In this document: positions 21,301 through 28,198 of the stretch, piece by piece
Layout: each line of letters starts with the position of its first letter
Numbering within the stretch: the first letter of the stretch is position 1
Assembly (NCBI GenBank): GCA_036898135.1
Contig: CM072513.1
Location: forward strand, 40,395,528 to 40,459,527
DNA: 64,000 bases
Source of the DNA: Oncomelania hupensis
Taxonomy: Eukaryota; Mollusca; Gastropoda; Littorinimorpha; Pomatiopsidae
Reading direction: 5' to 3'
Notes under the pieces: generated by a model
What the model was told of the DNA's origin: nothing
The model's database searches: none
Seen by the model: only the letters and a program-made list of their open reading frames with translations
Program-made: the position numbers and the translations under genes

Positions 21301-24300
21301 CAGTACGTGTTTGAGCTACGGGAGAAGCTGGAGCAGACTCTCGAGATAGCCAGAGAAAACCTGAAGAAGTCCCAGGACTGTGGAAAGCACTACTATGACC
21401 GTAGGGCTGTGAACAGGAAGTTCAAACCTGGCAATAAAGTGCTGGTGCTGCTACCTACTGATCACAATAAGTTGCTGATGCAGTGGAAAGGCCCGTACGA
21501 AGTGGAGACCGTGGTGGGGATCAACGACTACAAGGTGAAGGTCGGTCAGCATTCCAAGATATACCAAGCCAACCTCCTTAAGCTGTACGTGGAAAGGCCA
21601 TCAGAGACCGTGCATGCAGCAACAGCAGCTGTGACCGACGACAGCTTTGACGGCGAAGAACTGTTGGAACTGGGAGACTTCCACAGCAAAGAAGGCATCG
21701 ATGATGTTAAGCTAGGACCGAGCTTGACGGAAGGTCAAAAGTTGGAGCTCAAGGACCTTATGGGCGAGTTTCCCCATAACTTCAATGATGTCCCAGGCTC
21801 TACGACTTTGGTCGAACATGAAGTCCACACCCAGACCTGGAAGGAGCATCTGCAGACTTTGAGGGAGCTGTTCCACCGTCTCGCAGAAGCCAACCTGACC
21901 GTGAGACCCAGCAAATGCATCCTGGGAGCTGACAACGTCGACGGCGTCTGACATCCGATGGAAGAAGGAGACAACGGAGGGCGCACTGATTCCAGGGAAG
22001 CCCACGTGATCATCGTCTTTGACCCTGGGCCGATGACGACCGCAACTGACGAGGGCGTCGATTCTTTGCGAACGAAAGAACATTGACTGTGTGGACGAAC
22101 TAAGAATATTGGTAATGACAGACTTGAAAATGAAAAACGTTGACTGGGTAAATGATCTGTGAACATTGACAGTATCCAGAAAGACTTGCAGATGAGAAAC
22201 TTTGACTCTGTGTAAAATGATCTGTGAACATTGACAATATCCAGGCAGATTTGAAGATGAAAACCATTGACTCTGTGTGAATGAACTGAGAACGTTGATA
22301 GTGTTCAGACAGACTGAAATAAGTCTTAATTCTGTACTTTGTTTGTGCATTACGTTTCAACTTTGTTGAAAGAAATTAGGTAAATTTCTTCTTGAGTGGG
22401 GGGTTATGTTACGTTGAAACGCCAATGGTAGTGTGTCTAAAACGCGCACGATAGATCTAATCGTTTCGTTTTGCAAAGTATTCAATAATGGAGTTTATTT
22501 ACCTTTGATTTGAGTTTGCATTGTTGTTAGGAGAGGCTTTGTATAACGTTGATGATTTGTGTTAGTCGATATTACTGGAGAATTTTCTGGATCTGCGTGT
22601 TTACTCTCGATAGAAATTTCCCGATACATGTCGAAGCAAGAGGACATTCCGGAAGGAGAAATAATAATGTATGACGTAAGTCAGTGATGACGATCTTTTA
22701 TTCGATTGGTGGTAGTGCGTCATTTCTACTTTGTTCGAAATTGTTCGGGAAGAGAGAGAGAGGTTATAAAATTGTGTGCAGCACTGTTGTTGAGAGATAG
22801 TTGAAGTTGTTGTTAGTTGGAAAGTAAATTTGAGAGTGGAAAGACGATTGAGCGATTGTATGCAGTTGTTGATGTGTGCTGAATAAAAGTGGAAAACTTC
22901 ATACGTCGACTTTGTGACTTGTATGCTGCTTGAGCGGGCTGCGTGGATAAACGAATCTGAGTTACACCCTATCAGGAATTCAGCATTGGGGCTGAATCAG
23001 ATACTGATAGAAAACACCAACATCGAACTGAGTGTAACAGATAGAGCCCTTATTAGCATTATCTAACTCTTCAACCCTACATCATAAATATAAATTAACA
23101 AAAAATACTTCATACTACTACTACTAGTACTAGTTTGTACAATGCATGGAACAGTCTGCCAAGGGATGTTGTCACAGTTAGTGCCACAAATGCGGCGGGA
23201 GTAGCTCAGTCGTCATAGCGCACGACGTGACTTCGAATCCTGACTTCAGCAAACTATTTTGTGATTGCTGGATATTTGTGGCCAGCGCTTTGAGAAGCTC
23301 TCTGAGCTTGTAAGTGCGCTATATAAGAGGAATCTCTCTCATTAAAAAATGGTCTAGATAAGGTTTTGTCTAGCATAATGTGCTCCATTGAGTTGAGTGA
23401 AGATTCCCTTACACCACCTCCCTCTGGTAGGCAAAATTTATCAGACCTGATTATGACTGAAAGTCTGGCAGTGTGACAAGTAATATGTGTGCTCATACAT
23501 GTATGCATGTTTACCTAGACGCTAGATGGCAAAAGGCTGATAGACTACGGTGCCATCTATACTATACTGTACTATACTATACTGTACTATACCCGCTGGC
23601 TCCCCAAAACACATCATTGACAAACTACAAAAGGTTCAGAACTCAGCAGCTAGACTAGTATTCCGAGCAAAGAAACGCGATCACATCACACCTCTACTAC
23701 ATTCCCTTCACTGGCTTCCTGTGCAAGCATGCATAGAGTACAAACTCTCTGTTCTCTGTCACAACTTCCTCACAGATTCTTGTCCTTCCTACCTTGCTGA
23801 TCTACTGTCTGCCTACTCCCCTTCACACACTTTAAGATCTTCTGCTGACACTCGCACACTCAAGGTTCCCGTCAACCGCACTAAGACATATGGCCAACGT
23901 GCATTCGCTTACTCCGCACCCAAGCAGTGGAATTCCCTTCCCTCCCATATTCGCAACATACAATCAACACAAGCATTCAAAAAGGTGCTCAAAACCCACC
24001 TCTTCAAACTGCATTATTCAGACTGATTTGTATCCCGCTGCCATTCTCTCCTCTTTTGTCTCTGTCTGATCCGTAAGTGTATACACGGCTGTAAATATTT
24101 ATACTGTTTTCTTCCTGGGTCTAACCGGGCATATAAATAGCTGTGAATAGGTTTTTGCTATTCTATTTCTGTCTTTTTTGTCATTTGTGTACTTAGTTGT
24201 AAATAGTCTATTTCTGTCTTTTTTGTCATTTGTGTACATAGTTGTAAAATAGTTTGTACCTTTACTGTTCCGTCTTTTGGTGTATTGTAGCAAAAGCGAT

Positions 24301-27300
24301 GTTTGATCGAGTGCATGTATTTATATGTAATGACTATGTAAAGCGTGGTGAGTCTGGTCATAGGCTGGAGTACCAGCTATATAAAAATCCGTTATTGTAC
24401 TATACTAATTACTATACTATACTATGCTATACTATACTATACTATACTATCTATCTAAAGCATCTATATAGATCTCTATCTATTCAATTGCTTTAAGATA
24501 GATTAGTCATGTAATGATTATGATGTAGTAAATGATTAGCTTAGTCATGTAATGTTTATGAACTTATGATGTAGCAAAGGATAAGCTAGAAAATTTATTT
24601 TTTCTTCAGAAACCCTGCTACAAAGCAACACCTTTTCTGGGATTTGCTTGATATCCAAACTTGGAGAAATTGTGTACACCTATGGACAGCTTCAAAATTT
24701 GACAGAGGTATGTTCTACAGAATACAGTAGTACATGAAAATGCCTGCATCAGTGTATGGTGGTCCTATCCTATTCTATCCTATCCCGTAACTCAAAAGTC
24801 ATTGGGGCACCACAGATAATCGTTTAACTAGCGTACACCACCTTTCTCTGTCCTCAGCAACCATCATGGCTTCGCCACAGCGGCTCAACCAAAGCTTTTC
24901 AGATTTTGAGGTTAGGTCAGCCAGGCTATCTATAAATAGCTTCGCCGATGCTTCCTTTCACTGGAAGGGTGGTGCAGGCAAGCTATAAATAGCCTGCAGC
25001 ATGCGAAACACTGAGGCACTGAAAAGTGCTGTTCACATAGAAATTGAGCTGGTGTGTCGCTCAGTGTCAAGCCAGTCCATTCTCGAACTTTGTCCTCCCA
25101 CCGCTTTTTCTGTCTCCTTCTTCTTCTGCCTCTTTGCACCGTGCCTTGCAGGATGGTCTTTGCAAGTCCTGGTGATGGGGCCATACCATCGGAGTTTCAG
25201 TTTCTTCAGCACTTTGAGCTTTTCATCGTGTTGTCCAATGGCTTGTGTGACGGTCTGTCAGACTTCGTCGTTGGTGATGTGCTTGATATAGGAAATGCCC
25301 AGAAATCTTCTGTAGCACCTCACCTCCACGCTTTATATTCTTTGTTGTAAGTCTGCTATGAGGATCCATGTTTTGCAAGAGTATAGGAAGATGGAGATGA
25401 CAAGGGAGCAGCAACCTTCCTCGGAGTGTAGACTAATGGTCTTGTTATTTCAAATGGGCTTAAGCATTGTTGGGGCAGTATTTGTTTGTGCCATCCTGGA
25501 GAGGACTTCCTGTCAGGACCCATTTTGTCCGATACAATTGCTCCTAAATATTTGAAGATTTACACCTTGTTGAGGAATTGGTCATGTCCATGTTGATGCC
25601 CATTATTGTTGTTGGTCATCTTTTTGGTCTAATTTCCATTCCAAAGGCTCTTGAGGTGGTGTCAAGCCACTGTACCAGCTCTTCAAGTTCTTGTTCCTCT
25701 TTAGCCAGTCCATCAATGTCATCTCCAAAATGGAGGTTGGAGATTGCTGACTGTGCCTTCATGGTCGGCAAGGGCATCTGACATGATGCGCTCCAGAAAG
25801 ATGTTGAAGAGTTTTGTAGAGAGTAAGCATCCTTGGTGCACGCCGATTGTTGTTCTGAACCAGTTCCTGACGGGTCTCCGTTGGGTGTGTGGTTGTAAAG
25901 GTCAGAGCAGTGCTGTGTAAAAAAAATGTAAAGGTAGTCCCATAGCCTTGTGGCCGTAGGGGAGCGTGATGTTGGAGATCAAACTTATCTTCCAAGGGCC
26001 AGCGTAATTAGGGTGATGCCCATCTCTCTCCTTCGCTGCTTTACCTTCCCCACCCTTAAGAGAGTAGGTACTCAGTCACAGTTGAGTCAACTGGGGGCGT
26101 TGTTATTTGTCGCTTCATGTTTTGCGGTCACCCATCCAAGTGCTAACCGCACTGGACGGTGCTTAACTTGCGACACAGTAGCGATCGCGAGTGCTCCAAC
26201 CACTGCGTTATCCGACACCCCCAGTGCTGTGTACTTCTGATAAAACTTAGCAAAACGATGAGAAGCATACAAGTAACATTGACAAGAATACTCTTTCTTT
26301 GTTGTTATTTTTATGTGGAACTAAAAAAAAAAAATTGGGGGTTTGAGAGAGAGACAGAGACGAAGACAGAGAGAGCATAATCTTTAAAATTTCTGAACAT
26401 CTCTGATTAGACACTAAACAGCGATTGTAAATTCATGCAAGGTCATACATCTGTGTTTTGCTATTGTTGTTTGATTTGAACCGAAATGATAAATCACAGC
26501 TTATTGGGTTTCAGGAAGAGACGTGTCAGTTTTTGACAGCTTTCAGGACCACATCTCAAGCAAAAGAACAGGACATTGTACAGAAGGGATTTACATGCAC
26601 CACACAGGCACAGGTCACACAATTTAAGATCTACTCAAAAACATATTGCAGGTAAGACAATAAAGACTTGAACTGTGATTTGATGAAAGAAGACTGATTT
26701 AATTTACGATCTATTTAGCATATCATATCCAATATAATATGTCATATATAATATGTCCCACGAAAGACATGCCATAAAGCATGAAATATTAGAACTAGAA
26801 TGTAATATTTCAAGTGCACACTACATGTTAAGCTGCATCTATCTTTTTACAAAGTGTTATGATTGAGACGTGCACCTTAGATCCGATCATTTTGTTTTGC
26901 GAATCATGCAATGATAGTGTATACCTTTGATTTGATTTTGCGCTGTTGTTAGAAGAAGCTTTGTATATTGTTGATAATTTTCGTCGGTCTATATTTTTTA
27001 GAATTTTCTGGAATTGTTGAATTGAATTGAATTTGGAACTTACAGGTAACAGCTGGTTGTATCATGTAGATTCGTAGATGTTATATGATGTAAGAATACA
27101 TAGTTCCAGTGACGAGTTTAATTTTGATTGGGTGTTATTGCATTATGCTGGAATGTTCTAAGTTTTCTCAATTGGAGAGAGGCTATATAAGTAATGCACT
27201 GTCTGCTTGAAAAGTGATTTTAGATGATCTTTGTAGTGATTTTCGGGAAGGGATCTTGTATGCAGTTGGTGTTTGTTGAATAAAGTTGAACAACTTTTTA

Positions 27301-28105
27301 CAACTCCTGCCTTGTTGCTGAGCGAACAGGCTGCTTGGATAAACGAATTCGAGTTACACTTATCAAGATTCAAGCTTCTGGGCTGAAAGGACTATTGATC
27401 AATACTATGTAACACAAAGTATTTGATAATGCTTTTCATCAACAGTATCACCCTACACATCTTTTGCAAACAGACCAGGCAACTCACTTATATACATAGC
27501 TATCTTGTGGTGGGCCTGACATGAAACTGTGAAGACCAGTGACAGTTTTTAAATATGAAAGATCTTGACTGTTAATTTTTACACAAAAGTGACTTTACAA
27601 TTCAGTTTTCCAACCATTATAAATTGTTGATGGATTTCCGTTTGTTCAATTTTATTCCAATATTTTATCCAAACTCCCTTTTTACATGTGAATGGCCAAG
27701 TAACGTATCATGAATTCATCGTTGGGACTACTTTCGGGAGGATAGGGTAGGAAAACGTTCATTTCATCATTCTCTCACTTGCTCACTCTCTCTCTCTCTT
27801 TTCCAATCTTCCTCCCACCCTCCAATCTTCCTTTCACCCCCTCTCACCGCTCTCTCACCCTTGTTTTTCCTTTTGTTATTTTCCATCCTGCTCCAGTGAC
27901 TGATTTGCATCAATATCAATAGGTAGAACAATCTCAGCTTTCCTTATTTTATTTCAGCATCTATTGCGCATCAGATGACAACAGACAGGGCCTAATTGTC
28001 AGCAGGCTTCCTCATGGTGTGCTGATGTGCCTCTACTCCTATCCTGTTACTGCCATCAAAGCTGTCAAGGAGGTGGAAGCTTTCTGTGACAAACTGCGTC
28101 TTTGA
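9953..28105 (+). CDS. Profilin-like protein gene, four coding exons, 139 residues
   Basis: Coding exons are 9953-9989, 24610-24707, 26515-26651 and 27958-28105 (TGA at 28103-28105). Junction phases 1, 0 and 2 all match and the total is 420 nt, giving 139 residues, the usual profilin length (about 125-140). The N-terminus contains SWEEFV, the W-x-x-aromatic spacing of the profilin N-terminal helix (W7, F10). Then come a hydrophobic strand (GICLIS), the typical LTEEE-x(4)-L-x(3)-F helix, a GFTC strand, an IYCASDD/GLIVS hairpin, the LMCLYS strand and a C-terminal amphipathic helix ending in KLRL. Profilins bind actin monomers and poly-proline. This one is divergent and its closest feel is to profilin-4-type proteins, so actin binding is not assured. 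Intron 1 is 14.6 kb and consists largely of retroelements. EXT2 follows 94 nt downstream. The splice model is strong; the family call is moderately strong. Confidence 0.75.
10190..10744 (-). mobile_element. LINE-B, 3' part of reverse transcriptase ORF
   Basis: The minus strand encodes LVRPHLEYCCSVWNPHQED, VQRRAARYATNRY and LESRRQKIQLIMLYKVVNN, then PVWNSLL-type C-terminal wording. This is the standard tail of CR1/Jockey-like non-LTR reverse transcriptase ORFs. It is the continuation of the RT encoded at 12440-13170, separated from it by a 1.7 kb insertion. Confidence 0.82.
10745..12439. mobile_element. 1.7 kb insertion of unknown family inside LINE-B
   Basis: It splits the LINE-B RT ORF between its FLR segment (12440) and its QQTKTNAYDTL segment (about 10735). 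The ends look like imperfect inverted repeats (GTCTATGTACAAAGCTG on the left; inverted right end CTCTGTCTACAAAGTTG). The interior is AT-rich without a long ORF, but repeats the 20-mer ggtttccgtgttacattgga at about 11886 and 12219, with relatives near 11135, 11325 and 11488. A DNA transposon derivative is the likeliest explanation. Confidence 0.5.
12440..13170 (-). mobile_element. LINE-B, reverse transcriptase palm region
   Basis: An open frame of about 229 codons carries the RVT_1 motifs in order: QHGFRARRSCETQL, FSKAFDRVPH, SGVPQGTVLGPLLFLLFIND, the intact catalytic box FADD, and KYLGVTISSDLSWKHHVD. A stop codon follows at once (ending 12481) where the family normally continues. The enzyme core is well preserved, which suggests a fairly recent insertion. 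CR1/Jockey-type LINE; sense is opposite to the host profilin-like intron. Confidence 0.88.
13171..13793. other. Intronic stretch without a recognised feature
   Basis: It holds short open frames on both strands, none with homology I recognise. It may include the remaining 5' part of LINE-B or an older repeat. Confidence 0.4.
13794..14242 (-). mobile_element. LINE 3' terminal fragment
   Basis: The minus strand encodes AIIPWNNLTAKAVDAGSLNV followed by FKNSLDKLFRD, the C-terminal signature (WNSLP, then SLN-x-FK-x-LD) of many non-LTR RT ORFs. It is 5' truncated and is a separate copy from LINE-B. Confidence 0.7.
14690..14960 (+). mobile_element. hAT-type transposase N-terminal zinc-finger remnant
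   Basis: The plus strand encodes KWFVKFNPDYKRSFPYIEES, then GEHFAFCKMCRADVNIGH, and after a frameshift KSKKHQEN. This is the BED/TTF-type C-x2-C zinc finger at the start of ZMYM6/ZBED5-like hAT transposases. Only this exon-sized piece survives; the catalytic region is absent. Confidence 0.7.
15048..15102. repeat. (TTA)n microsatellite
   Basis: About eighteen uninterrupted TTA units lie in intron 1 of the profilin-like gene, near the hAT remnant. Confidence 0.95.
15286..15414. repeat. Long AT-rich palindrome built around (AAT)n
   Basis: Arms of about 35-40 bp are near-perfect inverses: AATATTATGTTCTTTACATT on the left and AATGTAAAGAACATAATATT on the right, joined by (ATT)n and (AAT)n. The whole stretch can extrude as a single hairpin of about 125 nt. 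Confidence 0.85.
15829..15862. repeat. Compound (TTA)n(GTA)n microsatellite
   Basis: A run of TTA units passes directly into a run of GTA units. It lies in intron 1 of the profilin-like gene. Confidence 0.9.
16195..18250 (-). mobile_element. LINE-C, degenerate non-LTR retrotransposon with endonuclease and RT remnants
   Basis: On the minus strand, broken frames give an endonuclease relic at 18185-18250 (IIVGDFN-type), an RT entry segment KLLKNLKPNKAPSPDCNPS at 17091-17414, mid-palm fragments at 16835-17299, and the C-terminal segments SPHINKATKKANCALGFIHR and LVRPLLEYGAIIWDPYLKQD at 16202-16540. Many frameshifts separate them. Jockey/CR1-like, distinct from LINE-B. A 66-bp secondary insertion lies at 18119-18184. 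Confidence 0.8.
18255..20735 (-). mobile_element. I-clade-like LINE with RT and RNase H, nearly intact but with a stop in the catalytic box
   Basis: Minus-strand frames run in order. 20190-20630 gives RT motifs (INQAGFQKGRSTVDHL-like, VCKAYDRVWHARLLYKLKRI, GIPQGSIVSPILFNILIYDL). 19104-20168 gives the RT thumb and the start of RNase H. 18706-19113 gives the RNase H centre (VDSKSVLEALN, FCWIPSHCGFLSNEWADRAA). Between the first two frames the catalytic YADD reads stop-ADD: a TAG at 20192-20190 replaces the aromatic codon. The RNase H first-aspartate motif reads IYNGS where TDGS is expected, and one frameshift lies near 19104-19113. The 3' end is a simple repeat of ACCA units near 18260-18277. 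RNase H downstream of RT is typical of I-superfamily LINEs. Confidence 0.85.
20788..21951 (+). pseudogene. Integrase to internally deleted RT fragment of the Ty3/gypsy element
   Basis: An uninterrupted 387-codon frame. Residues 1-120 hold the integrase core with the DD35E triad: D19 in LVDYA, D58 in LTDLGTQF and E94 in NGLVEKF. Residues 120-270 are the integrase C-terminal region with the basic YYDRRA and GPYEV segments. Residues 315-347 match the spacer and start of RT (LVEHEV). From residue 348 (nt 21829) the frame jumps in phase to a distal RT segment (TWKEHLQTLRELF through RPSKC) and ends. The RT palm, including the catalytic aspartates, is absent, so the element cannot encode an active polymerase. 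A remnant only. Confidence 0.85.
22407..23039 (+). mobile_element. 3' LTR of the Ty3/gypsy element
   Basis: It begins TGTTACG directly after the polypurine tract and ends GTGTAACA, so the termini are inverted (TGTTAC / GTAACA). It is homologous to the solo LTRs at 5829-6410 and 26855-27414. Internal marks include a promoter-like ggttataaaattgtg near 22763 and a possible polyadenylation signal GAATAAAAG near 22880. Confidence 0.88.
23100..23480 (+). mobile_element. LINE 3' fragment split by a SINE
   Basis: Plus-strand coding reads WNSLPRDVVTVSATN up to about 23190 and resumes after the SINE with NGLDKVLSSIM and SIELSEDSLTPPPSGRQN (about 23348-23480). Together these are the C-terminal end of a non-LTR RT ORF. 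Confidence 0.65.
23192..23347 (+). mobile_element. tRNA-headed SINE inserted in a LINE fragment
   Basis: The head has an A box (AGTAGCTCAGTCG) and a B box-like GACTTCGAATCCTG with the usual spacing. The tail has the wording ggccagcgctttgag and gtgcgctatataag that is common in molluscan SINEs, ending ctctctcattaaaaa. The LINE reading continues on both sides. It is a transposed tRNA relic and not a functional tRNA: there is no matching acceptor stem. Confidence 0.8.
23549..23592. repeat. (TATAC)n pentamer repeat, left block
   Basis: Repeats of TATAC with occasional TGTAC variants lie directly upstream of the CR1/L2-like fragment. The same pentamer recurs at 24400-24452, on the far side of that fragment. 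Confidence 0.85.
23593..24395 (+). mobile_element. CR1/L2-like LINE 3' end
   Basis: The plus strand encodes, to a stop at 24026, LQKVQNSAARLVFRAKKRDH, LLHSLHWLPVQACIEYKLSV, PSYLADLLSAYSPSHTLRSS and QWNSLPSHIRNIQSTQAFKK. This is the highly recognisable C-terminus of L2/CR1-type RT ORFs. About 370 bp of 3' UTR follows, with a 46-bp tandem duplication near 24160-24250. Confidence 0.85.
24400..24452. repeat. (TATAC)n pentamer repeat, right block
   Basis: The same pentamer as at 23549-23592. The pair brackets the CR1/L2-like fragment; either the LINE landed in a pre-existing array or its tail seeded one. Confidence 0.85.
24764..25925 (-). mobile_element. LINE-A copy 2, internally deleted
   Basis: It is collinear with LINE-A copy 1 from the GGATA-type tail (about 24764-24790) through the LPILLQNMDPHSRL-type RT tail. 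Then a jump joins sequence equivalent to position 5170 directly with that equivalent to 5745 of copy 1. It lacks the hAT-like insertion of copy 1 and so preserves the empty site (about 25265-25285). A roughly 180-bp unrelated segment interrupts it at about 24877-25055. It lies in intron 2 of the profilin-like gene. Confidence 0.8.
25930..26230 (-). mobile_element. SINE with hybrid tRNA/5S rRNA-derived head, copy 1
   Basis: On the minus strand the 5' part has tRNA A-box wording (CGCAGTGGTTGGAGCACTCG). About 30 nt later comes the 5S rRNA internal promoter in order: AAGTTAAGCACCGTC (box A) and GGTTAGCACTTGGATGGG then TGACCGC (box C). The body runs to an A/T-rich 3' tail at about 25920. A near-identical copy is at 56370-56650. 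The 5S part lacks the flanking stem sequences of a real 5S gene. Confidence 0.82.
26855..27414 (+). mobile_element. Solo LTR of the Ty3/gypsy family with perfect target duplication
   Basis: It begins TGTTATG and ends ATGTAACA, flanked by the perfect 5-bp duplication CAAAG (26850-26854 and 27415-27419). It is homologous to the LTR at 22407-23039, for example across CTTTGATTTGA, GGCTATATAAG and GGATAAACGAATTCGAGTTA. No internal region remains. It lies in intron 3 of the profilin-like gene in the sense orientation, bringing a TATA-like ctatataagt (near 27183) and a GAATAAAG element (near 27279) into that intron. Confidence 0.9.
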
Positions 28106-28198
28106 AAATTTAGAGAGATCCAAGATTTGAGGATCTTTTCCACGAACAATCTAGTCAAGCGGCTTTATGTTTTTGACAATTTATGTTTGATGTTAAGC

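Larger units (their letters stand above)
20736..23039 (+). mobile_element. Ty3/gypsy retrotransposon of Gmr1-like domain order, 5'-truncated, with 3' LTR
   Basis: From 5' to 3' the element holds an integrase core, the spacer that normally precedes RT, a short distal RT piece, an untranslated stretch, a polypurine tract (AGTGGGGGG, about 22395-22403) and the 3' LTR (22407-23039). The gag, protease, integrase zinc finger and 5' LTR are missing. The left junction with the I-like LINE lies between about 20735 and 20787. Integrase ahead of RT is the order of the Gmr1-like group and not of classical Ty3/gypsy elements. It sits in intron 1 of the profilin-like gene, in the sense direction. Confidence 0.85.

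Noticed and set aside
23192..23270. tRNA gene on the plus strand
   Set aside because: A and B boxes are present, but there is no acceptor stem, the anticodon stem is poor, and a SINE body follows. The same reasoning applies to 3090-3175, 9240-9291 and 59640-59705.
26090..26190. 5S rRNA gene on the minus strand
   Set aside because: Only the internal promoter region matches. The 5' and 3' parts that form helix I are absent and the piece belongs to a dispersed SINE also found at 56370-56650.
28127..28198. N-terminal extension of EXT2 starting at a TTG codon
   Set aside because: TTG is not a normal eukaryotic initiator. The ATG at 28199 has a strong context and directly precedes the cytoplasmic tail and membrane anchor expected of EXT2.
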